Shown in pieces: positions 40,934 to 49,534 of a stretch of DNA of 64,000 bases. Source of the DNA: an uncultured Halomonas sp. (GTDB taxonomy: Bacteria; Pseudomonadota; Gammaproteobacteria; Pseudomonadales; Halomonadaceae); the NCBI RefSeq assembly GCF_947500835.1, contig NZ_CANMTQ010000009.1, forward strand, positions 124,001-188,000. The letters are read 5' to 3'. The stretch's first letter is position 1; each line of letters opens with the position of its first letter. The notes below the pieces were generated by a model. It was not told where the DNA came from. It did no database searches and saw nothing but the letters and a program-made list of their open reading frames with translations. The position numbers and the translations under genes are program-made.

Positions 40934-42435
40934 CCAGTATTCTCGTCTTCGCGAGAAAACAGCGCCGCCACGAAGTCCTGGGCCGCGAAGGGGCGCAGAT
41001 CGTCGAGGGTTTCACCAACGCCGATGAAGCGAATCGGCGTGGCCTTCTGTTTGGCCAGGGCGAAGATGATGCCCCCCTTCGCTGTGCCGTCGAGCTTGGT
41101 CAGGGTAATACCGGTCACCGGGATCGCCTCGTCGAAAGTGCTGACCTGGGCAAGAGCATTCTGTCCAGTACCCGCATCCAGCACCAACATCACTTCCTGC
41201 GGCGCGGATTCGTCCAGCTTCGCCATTACTCGGCGCACCTTCTTGAGCTCTTCCATCAGATGGCCCTTGTTATGCAATCGCCCCGCGGTATCGGCGATCA
41301 GCACATCGATCTTGCGCGCCTTGGCAGCCGCCAGGGCATCGTAGATCACCGAGGCGCTGTCGGCGCCGGTATGCTGAGCCACCACCGGCACCTTGTTGCG
41401 CTCGCCCCAGACCTTCAATTGCTCCACCGCAGCGGCGCGAAAGGTATCGCCGGCGGCCAGCATCACGCTGCGCCCTTCTGCCTGAAAACGCTTGGTCAAC
41501 TTGCCGATGGTGGTGGTCTTGCCCACGCCGTTGACCCCCACCATCAGGATCACGAAGGGCCCTTCGCCCTTGGGCGGCAGGGTCAGTGGCGTTGCCACCG
41601 GCGCCAGCAAATCCGTCAGCTCTTCCTGTAGCGCGCGATAAAGCGCCTGAGGATCCTTGAGCTCCTTGCGAGAGACTCGTGCAGAAAGGCGATCGATGAT
41701 CTCGCTGGTGGCTTCGATGCCCACATCCGCCATCAGCAGCTGGGTCTCGAGATCCTCCATGAGCTCATCATCGATCTGCTTCTTGCCCATGAACAAATCG
41801 GCGATGCCGTCGGTCAGGTTGGCCCGAGTCTTGCCCAAGCCAGATTTGATGCGGGCAAACCAGCCCTGCCTTTCTGAGCGGGGCTTTTTCTGGACTGGCT
41901 CCTGAACCGGGGATGCATGAGCCGATGACGAGGTAACGCTGGCATCCTGCTCGGCAGCGGCCGGGGCGTCACGTGAGCTATCGGTGCCGGCTTGCTCGCG
42001 CAGTTCCTGGTGCGCTTCCGCCGCCGCCTGAGCCAGCACTTCCGCCTTTACCTCATTCTCTTCACTGCCCGCGGAGTCGAACGCAGTGGCGCCCTCAGTG
42101 CGAGTTTCATCCAACGGCCGAATGGCCTCATCGGGATGAGAAGCCTCATAAGCCAGGTTCTCCCGTGGCGTTTCGACGGGTATCTCATCCAGGGCGCTAT
42201 GCGCTTCCCCCGGGATCAGCTTGTCATCGTCGAGAGCTTCTCGAGCAGCGTCACGCTCGAGCGCATCCGGCTGATAGGCGGTGGTCTGCTGGGTAGCGGG
42301 ATCATGCTCCCGTACCGCTTCTCTAGCAGGAGCCTCCTCATCGACCTCTTGCCCTTCGGCATCGATCGCCTTGGATTCCAGCGCGTCCTGCTGGTCGGAG
42401 TCCTGCTTCTTCTTACGCTTCAAAAAACCGAACAT
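40930..42435 (-). CDS. ftsY: Signal recognition particle receptor FtsY
   Basis: SRP receptor GTPase. 501 residues: about 185 residues of strongly acidic, low-complexity N-terminus (A domain, repeatedly Glu/Ala/Asp), then the N domain (RIKSGLGKTRANLTDGIADL) and the G domain with P-loop GVNGVGKTTTIGKL near 305, DTAGRLHNK near 387, and TKLDGTAKGG near 455. The acidic A domain is long and typical of FtsY in halotolerant gammaproteobacteria. First gene of ftsY-ftsE-ftsX. Confidence 0.96.
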   Translation of the reverse strand: MFGFLKRKKKQDSDQQDALESKAIDAEGQEVDEEAPAREAVREHDPATQQTTAYQPDALERDAAREALDDDKLIPGEAHSALDEIPVETPRENLAYEASHPDEAIRPLDETRTEGATAFDSAGSEENEVKAEVLAQAAAEAHQELREQAGTDSSRDAPAAAEQDASVTSSSAHASPVQEPVQKKPRSERQGWFARIKSGLGKTRANLTDGIADLFMGKKQIDDELMEDLETQLLMADVGIEATSEIIDRLSARVSRKELKDPQALYRALQEELTDLLAPVATPLTLPPKGEGPFVILMVGVNGVGKTTTIGKLTKRFQAEGRSVMLAAGDTFRAAAVEQLKVWGERNKVPVVAQHTGADSASVIYDALAAAKARKIDVLIADTAGRLHNKGHLMEELKKVRRVMAKLDESAPQEVMLVLDAGTGQNALAQVSTFDEAIPVTGITLTKLDGTAKGGIIFALAKQKATPIRFIGVGETLDDLRPFAAQDFVAALFSREDENTG

Positions 42436-42505
42436 GGGCGAATTCTGTCAGTTGAAAGATGAATAATGGCAATATCCTATCACTGTGCACTATCGCTGTA
42501 GACTA

Positions 42506-42770
42506 GGGTCTGTTGACGTTTCATCGCGAACCGCGTTGCTGCATTAAAAAGTGCCAGTCAAGGCGCGGAACGTAGGGAAGGGTTATTCCCTTTTCACGTT
42601 TCGCAACGCAGGATGGCGCTTTTTGATGCGCAACCCAAAGGGCTGGGTCAGTTTTTATCCGCTGCGGCGTTAGTCGTCGTTCATTTGGAATAACCAGATT
42701 TCTCTCCTCCTGCCTTGCCCCGAATAAAAACTGGCGCCAGCGCGGCCGTGAATGAAACGTCAACAGACCC
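42506..42770 (-). mobile_element. 265-bp MITE, copy 2 (inverted relative to copy 1)
   Basis: Begins GGGTCTGTTGACGTTTCAT and ends with its exact reverse complement, flanked by TA (42504-42505, 42771-42772). Same length as copy 1, opposite orientation. Base 4 of the TIR differs from copy 1 (T for C), and the other end changes to match (GACCC), so pairing of the ends is kept. It occupies most of the 386-base gap between the divergent ftsY and rsmD genes, so both promoters must lie within or beside it: 70 bases on the ftsY side and 51 on the rsmD side. Confidence 0.85.
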
Positions 42771-42821
42771 TACCGCCGAGGACTATCACTTTCATCGGCC
42801 CCCTCGTACAATCTGCCGATC

Positions 42822-43481
42822 ATGAATCGCCGTCGCTCTTCCGCCCCTCGCACCAGCCGCATGACTCCCGCCAACCCCCGTGGCAAGGGAGGCGGCAAGC
42901 TGCGTATCATCGGTGGCAAGTTTCGGCGTCGCTTGCTGCCGGTACCGGAGCATCCGGGGCTGCGCCCGACCCCGGACCGGGTGCGGGAAACGCTATTCAA
43001 CTGGCTGGCCCTCGAGCTTGCAGGTCGCAGCGTACTCGACCTGTTCGCCGGCACCGGCGCCCTGGGCCTGGAAGCGCTTTCCCGGGGCGCGCAGGACGCT
43101 CTGTTCGTCGAGGCGAATGCCAAGGTGGCCAATACGCTCAGGACGAATCTGCTGACCCTGGACGCTTCAGGCCAGGTAATCACTCGCGATGCGCTAGCAT
43201 TCTTGAACGGTCCGCCACAACCTTTCGATATCGTCTTTCTTGACCCTCCCTTTCGTCAGGGATTGGCCAGTGATGCCTGTAGCTTGCTTGAACAACGGGG
43301 TTGGCTAAGCGACGAGGCCTGGATCTATGTGGAGACCGAAGCAGCGTTGGCATTGGAAGCACCGACAACCTGGAAATTGCACCGCGAAGTGATAGCGGGA
43401 GAGAGCCATGGCCGGCTCTATCAGCGTACCGCGTCGCTGCCTGGAGACGCTTGCCGAGACCACCCTCGCAGCGTAGGCTGA
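42822..43481 (+). CDS. rsmD: 16S rRNA (guanine966-N2)-methyltransferase RsmD
   Basis: 219 residues. Basic N-terminus, then family start KLRIIGGKFRRRLLP, PTPDRVRETLFNWL near 50, SAM-binding LDLFAGTGALGLEALSRG near 73, and the catalytic NPPY-type motif DPPFRQG near 140. It is divergent from ftsY, as in most gammaproteobacteria. Confidence 0.95.
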   Translation: MNRRRSSAPRTSRMTPANPRGKGGGKLRIIGGKFRRRLLPVPEHPGLRPTPDRVRETLFNWLALELAGRSVLDLFAGTGALGLEALSRGAQDALFVEANAKVANTLRTNLLTLDASGQVITRDALAFLNGPPQPFDIVFLDPPFRQGLASDACSLLEQRGWLSDEAWIYVETEAALALEAPTTWKLHREVIAGESHGRLYQRTASLPGDACRDHPRSVG

Positions 43482-43561
43482 ACGGCTGCAGGACGCCCCC
43501 AGAGTATACTTTAGAACGAACAAAACCCCTTCAGAGAACTGCAAGACATCAGGAGAACAGG

Positions 43562-43771
43562 ATGAGCATCGAACTTTTCAATCAGCTGGAGCAGAAGGTC
43601 ACCAACGCGGTGGAATCCCTCGAGATGCTGAAGATGGAAAGCGAAGAGTTGCGCGAGGAAAACGCTCGACTCAAGCAGGAGCATCAAGAATGGGAACGGC
43701 GCCTGAACGGCTTGTTGGAGAAGTTTCGCGAGCTGGAAAGTACGGAGAATAGTGAAACCAGCTTGTCCTGA
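43562..43771 (+). CDS. zapB: ZapB-like cell division coiled-coil protein
   Basis: 69 residues, almost entirely a coiled coil (FNQLEQKVTNAVESLEML, then KMESEELREENARLKQEH), matching the small ZapB/TIGR02449-type family that bundles FtsZ through ZapA. CAGGAG Shine-Dalgarno 6 bases ahead of the ATG. It lies 80 bases after rsmD, close to ftsEX. No zapA is nearby. Assignment rests on size and coiled-coil pattern. Confidence 0.7.
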   Translation: MSIELFNQLEQKVTNAVESLEMLKMESEELREENARLKQEHQEWERRLNGLLEKFRELESTENSETSLS

Positions 43772-43804
43772 TTTCATGATTTTGAAACACGATCGCCGCT
43801 GGCT

Positions 43805-44290
43805 TCACGATCCATCAGCGGCGGCAAGACAGCGTGACATCAACAGCGCATCCTCGCGCTGTCCTGCTTTCTGGGCGTATTCAAACGCATAATATCCGCG
43901 GCGTCGGTCATCCACCGAGAACCCCTGTTGCTCATACAGCGTGCGGGCTGGCTGATTCGATTCCCTGACTTCGAGCAGCAGACGTTCGCTGCCCCAGCGC
44001 ATCGCTTCCGCGATCACTTCTCCAAGCAGAGCTCGAGCGATACCGCGTCGCCGAGCCTCGGGGGCAACGGTGATCGCCTGCAATTCCGCATCAAAAGGCA
44101 ATCGATAGACTGCCGCGTAGGCCACCAGATCATCGTTTTCGAAAGCCCCCCATAAGACTGCGCGCACATCCTCGAAAGCATCTTGAAGCTGAGCTCTGGA
44201 CCAGGGATGTAACTGACCGGCGTTTTCGACGGCGACTACTCGATCCAGCCATTGCGATGCCAGCGGCTCAAGACGGGGGGTCATCGTCAT
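43805..44290 (-). CDS. rimI: Ribosomal protein S18-alanine N-acetyltransferase
   Basis: GNAT acetyltransferase, 161 residues from the ATG at 44290 (GTG at 44299 and ATG at 44284 are alternatives). Acetyl-CoA motif A is LQAITVAPEARRRGIARALL near 75, followed by LEVRESNQPARTLYEQQGF near 110, both diagnostic of RimI. Its 5' end overlaps the holD-like gene, as in the E. coli holD-rimI pair. Confidence 0.92.
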   Translation of the reverse strand: MTMTPRLEPLASQWLDRVVAVENAGQLHPWSRAQLQDAFEDVRAVLWGAFENDDLVAYAAVYRLPFDAELQAITVAPEARRRGIARALLGEVIAEAMRWGSERLLLEVRESNQPARTLYEQQGFSVDDRRRGYYAFEYAQKAGQREDALLMSRCLAAADGS

Positions 44291-45206
44291 CCGGCTCACC
44301 CTGCGCTGCCTGATGCCAAGCCTTGTGCCATTCCTTCAGCATCGGCCATAGCCCTCGTTTGGCCTGCGCAGACTGAGCAAGCGCTTGCAATGACGGCCCC
44401 TGCCAGCCGGGGATATCCAGCAGACGGCACTGACGCTCCTGCAGATTAAGTACAGATTCCAGAGCGGCATCTTCTCCGAAGAGCAACAGGCGCTCCGGCC
44501 GCCAGCCGCGCCGGCGGCGGCCTTCGATGAAGGCTCGCAGACCGTCCCGGGCCTCTTCCAGCGGCGCTTCCACGGGTATCCCTTCCATCATCGGCCAATC
44601 AAATGCCTGGAAGTCGAGCGCCGTACCCGGGGCGATACTCGCCGCCTGCAGCAGATTGGCCAATAAGCCTCTGGCCAAGGAATCTGCCGACTCTCGCCCT
44701 GGCAACATTACCAGCCAGCGACCATCCAGAGCGGCAATCTGCAATGAAAAACGCAGGGAAGCCTGGGGAGACACAGTGCTTGTAACTGGAACAAGATCGG
44801 ACGCTTCCGATCCGGCGTTGGCGACGCGCGTCTGAGAGGCCCTGTTGCTGAGACTTTCGCGATTACCCTTGTCCTCATGACCGTCGCCATCATTGTCATC
44901 CAACAATGCCCTGGCGCGCCTGGCTTGACGTGGCGGCGTTGCTACGGATGAGGACGAGGAGTTGCTCGAGGGCGATACAATTGACGACGCCGAACGATCC
45001 TGATCGTGTTCAAACGACATCTCTTCACGAGAGGCCTTGCCCAGTAGCGCCTGCAAGCGCTGAGCCGGCGGCTGGCTTGGCGGCGTCTCGGGCTCGAGCC
45101 ATTCACACTGGGTCGTGGGCGCCGCATTGGGTAGTCGGTAACGACTGACCCAAGCGGTCAGACCCATGGCCTCGAGATATTGAGAGCGCAGGGGTTCGCC
45201 GGGCAC
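44268..45206 (-). CDS. holD: Putative DNA polymerase III psi subunit (HolD-like), extended
   Basis: 312 residues, start GTG at 45206 overlapping the bolA stop (TAGTG). The N-terminal segment QYLEAMGLTAWVSRYRL resembles the start of E. coli HolD, where this region contacts chi/SSB-side partners. A Ser/Asp/Arg-rich, probably disordered stretch (about 65-135) follows, then a folded C-terminal domain with WLVMLPGRE and LNLQERQCRLLDIPGWQ. Twice the length of E. coli HolD (137). The assignment rests on the N-terminal motif and the holD-rimI neighbourhood, so it is moderate. Confidence 0.6.
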   Translation of the reverse strand: MPGEPLRSQYLEAMGLTAWVSRYRLPNAAPTTQCEWLEPETPPSQPPAQRLQALLGKASREEMSFEHDQDRSASSIVSPSSNSSSSSVATPPRQARRARALLDDNDGDGHEDKGNRESLSNRASQTRVANAGSEASDLVPVTSTVSPQASLRFSLQIAALDGRWLVMLPGRESADSLARGLLANLLQAASIAPGTALDFQAFDWPMMEGIPVEAPLEEARDGLRAFIEGRRRRGWRPERLLLFGEDAALESVLNLQERQCRLLDIPGWQGPSLQALAQSAQAKRGLWPMLKEWHKAWHQAAQGEPDDDDPPS

Positions 45207-45514
45207 TAGCGTCCACCGCCCCGACAGTTCGGGGAGTCAGGACGCGAGTTCCCGCGAGCGATCCACTCCTGGGGCGTGTACAGATGCAGGGCCAGTGCAT
45301 GCACCGGCCCTGCCAGCTCGTCCGCCAGGACCGCATAGACCTGCTGATGGCGCTTGACCGGCATCAGTCCTTCAAAGCGCTGCGAGGCCAGCGTCACCTT
45401 GAAGTGAGTCTCCGAGTTGGGCGGCACGCTGTGCATGTGGCTTTCATTCTCGACCTCAAGATACTCGGGGTCGAGAGCTTTGAGCTTGTCTTCAATGCGT
45501 GTTTGGACACTCAT
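45206..45514 (-). CDS. bolA: BolA family transcriptional/iron-sulfur regulator
   Basis: 102 residues from the ATG at 45514, with a strong AGGAGGTC ahead of it. Diagnostic BolA features: HSVPPNSETHFKVTL near 28 with the conserved His, RHQQVYAVLADEL near 55, and GPVHALALHLYTPQEW near 70, plus the C-terminal NCRGGGR. BolA proteins bind monothiol glutaredoxins and handle Fe-S clusters. Overlaps the holD-like gene by one base. Confidence 0.92.
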   Translation of the reverse strand: MSVQTRIEDKLKALDPEYLEVENESHMHSVPPNSETHFKVTLASQRFEGLMPVKRHQQVYAVLADELAGPVHALALHLYTPQEWIARGNSRPDSPNCRGGGR

Positions 45515-45571
45515 GCATGACCTCCTTTCATCGATTTGATCTTGCATCAGGGTGAGCGTCATTGTACCGCC

Positions 45572-46990
45572 TCACTTCAGCCCAGGCGATGACTCGCCAA
45601 CGCCTTCTTCCCCTCGGGTAGCGGCCGTGATCGGGATGCGCCAGCTGCTGATGAGCAAGGCCATCAATATCACACCGACGCCTATCCACAAGGCGACATG
45701 CACGCCTTGTGGATTCCAGGCAAACACGAGCCCGGTAAGCGCCACCCCCAGGGACTGGCCAAAGGTGCGTACCGTTGCCAATACCCCGGAGGCGATAGCG
45801 CTCAGCGATTTGGGAGCATTGGAGAGCAGTTCCCGATTGTTGGGCGACTGGAACAGACCAAAACCCAGTCCACACAGCGCCGGTCGCCAGAGAATGTCAG
45901 CGATGCCCGCCTCTGCATCAAGCAGTGCCAAGGATGCCAGCCCCATCGCTGCGAAACCCAATCCTATCGACGCCAGCAGCGAGGGGTTGAATCGATCGGC
46001 AAATCGCCCTGCCAAAGGCGCGACGACCATGACTACCAGCGGCCAAGGGGTAAATAGTCCTGCCGCTATCAGCGGCGAATAGCCCAGCACGTCCTGATAG
46101 AGAAACGACAGGCAGACAAAGGTCAGCCCTTGAGCCACGAAAACGACTCCGGACACCGTTGCCGCAAAGGACAGACGTCTCGAGCTGAATATCTCAAGAG
46201 GCAGCAGCGGATGCGTGATCCGTCTTTGGCGTCGCAGGAAAAGCCAGGCGCTTGCAAGTCCCGCCATCAGCAGTCCTGAGAAGACGAGCAATCCGCCTTC
46301 ATGAGCCAGGGCGTCCATTGCCACTACCAACGCCCCCAGCATGAGCGCGGATAGCAAGGCACCGAGAAAATCGAATCCCCCGGAGCGAGGCGCTTCCTTG
46401 GGCAGTACTCGCCAGGCGAGCAATACAATCATGATTCCGATAGGAACATTGAGCGCGAATAGCCAGGGCCAGCCGGCAATGGCCAATACCAGCCCGCCCA
46501 GAGACGGTCCCGAGGCATAGCCCAAGGCCGCCACCATGGCGCTGATACCCAGAGCGCTACCCAGTAGCCGGGTAGGAAATATCAAGCGATATAGCGACGG
46601 CCCGATACTCAACATCGCCGCGGCGCCTAGCCCCTGCAGAGCTCGCCACAGCAGAAGCCACTCGAAATTCCGCGTCAGTGCACAGCCCAGGGACGCTGTC
46701 GCAAAGACCGTCATACCGCCGATGTAGAGCCGGCGCCGAGTGATGACCTGGCTGAAGGCGGCGAAAGCCAACAGGCTCATGGCTCCCACCAGCTGGTAGA
46801 GATTGGTGATCCACACCACCCGGGAAGGCGCAATATCCAGATCCCGCGCCATGGTGGGCAGAGCGATATTGACCATGTTGGCATCGAGCACCGCCATCAG
46901 GGTGCCGAAAATCAGCACAATGACGGCAGCGCGTCGCTGGGGTCCGGGCAGCCCATCGTCTCCAGGGCGTGTTTCGAAAAGTCGGCTCAT
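45572..46990 (-). CDS. MFS drug-efflux transporter, DHA2-type
   Basis: 472 residues, about 14 hydrophobic helices. N-terminal motif D1 LDANMVNIALPTMARDL near 36 is the DHA2 (EmrB/QacA/SmvA) hallmark; RALQGLGAAAM near 115 and GPSLGGLVLAIAGWPWLFALN-type motif C near 155-175 support an H+ antiporter. The ATG at 46990 has no Shine-Dalgarno: the bases before it are the T-rich tail of an intrinsic terminator. Substrate unknown. Confidence 0.88.
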   Translation of the reverse strand: MSRLFETRPGDDGLPGPQRRAAVIVLIFGTLMAVLDANMVNIALPTMARDLDIAPSRVVWITNLYQLVGAMSLLAFAAFSQVITRRRLYIGGMTVFATASLGCALTRNFEWLLLWRALQGLGAAAMLSIGPSLYRLIFPTRLLGSALGISAMVAALGYASGPSLGGLVLAIAGWPWLFALNVPIGIMIVLLAWRVLPKEAPRSGGFDFLGALLSALMLGALVVAMDALAHEGGLLVFSGLLMAGLASAWLFLRRQRRITHPLLPLEIFSSRRLSFAATVSGVVFVAQGLTFVCLSFLYQDVLGYSPLIAAGLFTPWPLVVMVVAPLAGRFADRFNPSLLASIGLGFAAMGLASLALLDAEAGIADILWRPALCGLGFGLFQSPNNRELLSNAPKSLSAIASGVLATVRTFGQSLGVALTGLVFAWNPQGVHVALWIGVGVILMALLISSWRIPITAATRGEEGVGESSPGLK

Positions 46991-47020
46991 ATAATAAGAA
47001 AACCCGGCAAGGCCGGGCTG
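46991..47020 (-). terminator. Intrinsic terminator abutting the MFS start codon
   Basis: On the minus strand AGCCCGGC, loop CTT, GCCGGGTT then TTCTTATTAT, ending directly at the MFS ATG (46990). It probably ends the 47218-47604 transcript, but its position means any transcript crossing it would reach the MFS gene. Confidence 0.75.
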
Positions 47021-47178
47021 AAAACCTGCTCATGATCTGCTGCGTGTCGATCATACTTCGTTAAATTCGTTCTCGTGCGCGAGTCCGAACAAAGTACTCG
47101 TTTACACCAGTAAACTCCGCCTTTTAATCCGAATTTTCCTCGTCTGACTTCTAACTCGCTAGATCGTGAACAGGTTCA
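47020..47178. repeat. Palindromic extragenic repeat, family 2, copy B
   Basis: About 159 bp. Ends are inverted: GAAAACCTGCTCATGATCT at the left, and AGATCGTGAACAGGTTC at the right, whose complement is GAACCTGTTCACGATCT. Inside on the minus strand: GGAGTTTACTGGTGTAAACGAG with hairpin GTTTAC/GTAAAC, then TACTTTGTTCG ... AACGAAGTA enclosing CTCG-CGCA-CGAG. A diverged copy sits at 49390-49534. I believe related sequences are dispersed in Halomonadaceae (recollection, not searched). Confidence 0.65.
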
Positions 47179-47217
47179 AGAAGTTGCCACTTATAAAAGG
47201 GCGCTAACCCGATATCG

Positions 47218-47604
47218 CTAGTCCTGGTCCGCATCCAGCAAAAGCACATCGTCTATTTCGGCGATTTCCAGCGGTGTTTCATCGTCCAGATCCACGGACA
47301 GGAAGCTGTACTCGACCCGAAGAAAGCGCTGGAACAACGACCAGTCATGGGTTTCCGGCCACTGGCGCTCGTCCTCCTCCCAGGCCCGCAGTTCGCTCTC
47401 GAGAATTTCTCTATGGCGTTCCCGAACAAAGGCGGAAAGCGCTTCGGGACTATCCATCTCGGGAATCAGATAGACGGTGCTTTCACGATCGATATCATCG
47501 AGAGTCAGATCATCGTCGCCCACCGTGGGTTCCAGCGAGTTGATCCAGTCGACGAACTCTTGTGTGGGCTTGACGCTCAGGGCTGAGCGGTTGAGCAGTT
47601 TCAT
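47218..47604 (-). CDS. Conserved hypothetical acidic protein
   Basis: 128 residues, start ATG at 47604 with AGGAGAG ahead. Highly acidic and Trp/Leu-rich (PTVGDDDLTLDDIDRE, LRAWEEDERQWPETHDW, DDETPLEIAEIDDVLL), no signal peptide, no membrane helix, no Cys. I recognise no domain; proteins of this type occur next to lysS or similar genes in gammaproteobacteria but are uncharacterised. It is 233 bases upstream-strand of the lysS stop, with nothing else recognisable in that gap. Confidence 0.72.
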   Translation of the reverse strand: MKLLNRSALSVKPTQEFVDWINSLEPTVGDDDLTLDDIDRESTVYLIPEMDSPEALSAFVRERHREILESELRAWEEDERQWPETHDWSLFQRFLRVEYSFLSVDLDDETPLEIAEIDDVLLLDADQD

Positions 47605-47836
47605 CGGACTCTCCTCGACCTAGGCGATATCGAAACGACGCTCATTATGGGCGTAAGTGCGGCGGGTTACCATCGTCCAACGACAAGATTGATCCAACTC
47701 TCGGCGGCTTGGGGCTGTGCAAAGCGAACCTCTTTTTCCAGGGATGAAAAAAGGAGCGCCCGAGGAAGGGTTCACAGCGTGTTCGCGGCGTACTGCCCCC
47801 AAGCCAATCATCAACCCGTAGACAAGCGTAGCTCTT

Positions 47837-49357
47837 TCACTCAGTCTCGGGGCGCATGGCCGGGAACAGCAGCACATCCCGAATAGAAGGGCTGTCCGTG
47901 AACAGCATCACCAGCCGGTCGATGCCGATGCCCTCCCCTGCGGTTGGCGGCAGCCCGTATTCCAGCGCCCGCACGTAGTCCGCGTCGTAATACATCGCCT
48001 CCAGATCACCGGCATCCTTCTCCGCCACCTGGGCCTTGAAGCGCTCCGCCTGATCCTCGGCGTCGTTGAGCTCCGAGAAGCCATTGGCGATCTCGCGCCC
48101 GCCGACGAAGAACTCGAATCGATCCGTGACGAAGGGGTTGGCATCATTGCGCCGGGCCAGCGGACTGACCTCCGCCGGGTATTCGGTAATGAAGGTCGGC
48201 TGGTCGAGCTTCGACTCGGCGACCTCCTCGAAGATTTCGGTCTGCAACTTGCCTAGGCCCCAACCCTCCTTGACCGAGATGCCTAGACGCTCGGCAGTGG
48301 CCTTGGCCGCATCGAAAAGATCGATATCGCTTTCCCCGATGGGTTGTTCCAACTGCCCGCCGTGCTCGAGAATCGCCTGGCGCATCGTCAGGCGCTTGAA
48401 GGGCTGGCCGAGATCATACTCAGTGTCCTGATAGGTCAGCACGCTGGTATTCAATACCTCTTGCGCCACCTCACGCACCATCTCCTCGGTGAGATCGAGC
48501 AGATCACGGTAGTCCGCATAGGCCCAGTAGAACTCCAGCATGGTGAACTCGGGGTTGTGCCGCGTCGAGAGTCCTTCGTTTCTGAAGTTGCGATTGATCT
48601 CGAACACCCGCTCGAAGCCGCCCACCACCAGGCGCTTGAGATAAAGCTCCGGGGCGATGCGCAAGTACATGTCCATGTCCAGCGCATTGTGATGGGTGAT
48701 GAAGGGTCGCGCCACCGCGCCACCGGGAATCGGCTGCAGCATGGGCGTCTCGACCTCCATGAAGCCCCGTGCCTCGAAGAAACGTCGAATCGCCGAGACT
48801 ACCCGGGCGCGCACTTCAAACGCCCGGCGTGACTCCGGGTTCATGATCAGATCCACATAGCGCTGGCGATAGCGCGCTTCCATATCGGTCAGGCCATGAA
48901 ACTTGTCGGGCAGCGGACGCAGGCTCTTGGTCAGCAGCTTCGCCTCGACCATCATCACATAGAGATCGCCCTTGCCGGATTTGTGCACCGGCCCTCGCGC
49001 CGCCACGATGTCGCCGATATCCCAGCTTTTTATATCTTCGAGCACATCGTCCGGCAGTCCTTTCTTGTCGACATAGAGCTGAATCTGACCCGAGACGTCC
49101 TGAATCACCAGAAACGGGCCGCGCTTTCTGAGAATACGCCCCGCCACTGCGGCCTGACGATTGCGGCTTTCAAGCGCCGCCTTGTCGAACTCACCCAGCT
49201 CCGCCTGCAGCTCAGCGGCCAGGCTGTCGCGTCGGAAGTCGTTGGGAAAGGCGCTGTCGCCGGTTTCTGCCGCCTGCTCGCGACGCGCGGCCAGCTTGGC
49301 CCGGCGCTCCGCGATCAGATGGTTTTCATCCTGTTGAGGGGAATCCTGATTCGCCAT
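47837..49357 (-). CDS. lysS: Lysyl-tRNA synthetase (class II)
   Basis: 506 residues, class IIb. N-terminal OB-fold anticodon-binding domain (about 65-165: [16 protein letters not shown]), motif 2 [21 protein letters not shown] (split across the loop) near 265, and motif 3 [14 protein letters not shown] near 480. The prfB-lysS order on one strand is as in E. coli. The N-terminus is charged ([17 protein letters not shown]). Confidence 0.97.
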   Translation of the reverse strand: MANQDSPQQDENHLIAERRAKLAARREQAAETGDSAFPNDFRRDSLAAELQAELGEFDKAALESRNRQAAVAGRILRKRGPFLVIQDVSGQIQLYVDKKGLPDDVLEDIKSWDIGDIVAARGPVHKSGKGDLYVMMVEAKLLTKSLRPLPDKFHGLTDMEARYRQRYVDLIMNPESRRAFEVRARVVSAIRRFFEARGFMEVETPMLQPIPGGAVARPFITHHNALDMDMYLRIAPELYLKRLVVGGFERVFEINRNFRNEGLSTRHNPEFTMLEFYWAYADYRDLLDLTEEMVREVAQEVLNTSVLTYQDTEYDLGQPFKRLTMRQAILEHGGQLEQPIGESDIDLFDAAKATAERLGISVKEGWGLGKLQTEIFEEVAESKLDQPTFITEYPAEVSPLARRNDANPFVTDRFEFFVGGREIANGFSELNDAEDQAERFKAQVAEKDAGDLEAMYYDADYVRALEYGLPPTAGEGIGIDRLVMLFTDSPSIRDVLLFPAMRPETE

Positions 49358-49389
49358 TGCTCTGCCTGTGAGTAAAAAGTCTCAAATAC

Positions 49390-49534
49390 GAAAACTGTTC
49401 CATCCAAACTCTCGGAACCGTCGTGAGCGCCGCCGAGACAAGGCGGACCTCGGCGAGAAAGCGCAGTTGACTGGGGTGTCAATGAGCATTTTGAGGCGAG
49501 GTCCAACGCCGTATTCGGCAAGCGCAACAGGTTC
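49390..49534. repeat. Palindromic extragenic repeat, family 2, copy A
   Basis: About 145 bp filling the prfB-lysS gap. Left end GAAAACTGTTC (49390-49400), right end GCGCAACAGGTTC (49522-49534). Core GCAGTTGACTGGGGTGTCAA then TGAGCATTTTGAGGCGAGG aligns with copy B (AGTTTACTGGTGTAAACGAG...). Contains an inverted pair GGACCTCG / CGAGGTCC (49445-49452, 49497-49504). Its right end runs into the prfB stop codon: the G of TAG is also the first base of GAACCTGTT. Confidence 0.55.

Noticed and set aside
47000..47217. Possible riboswitch or attenuator leader controlling the MFS exporter
   Set aside because: The folded segment is better explained as a dispersed repeat, since a related copy lies at 49390-49534 next to unrelated genes. 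Only the terminator position remains notable.
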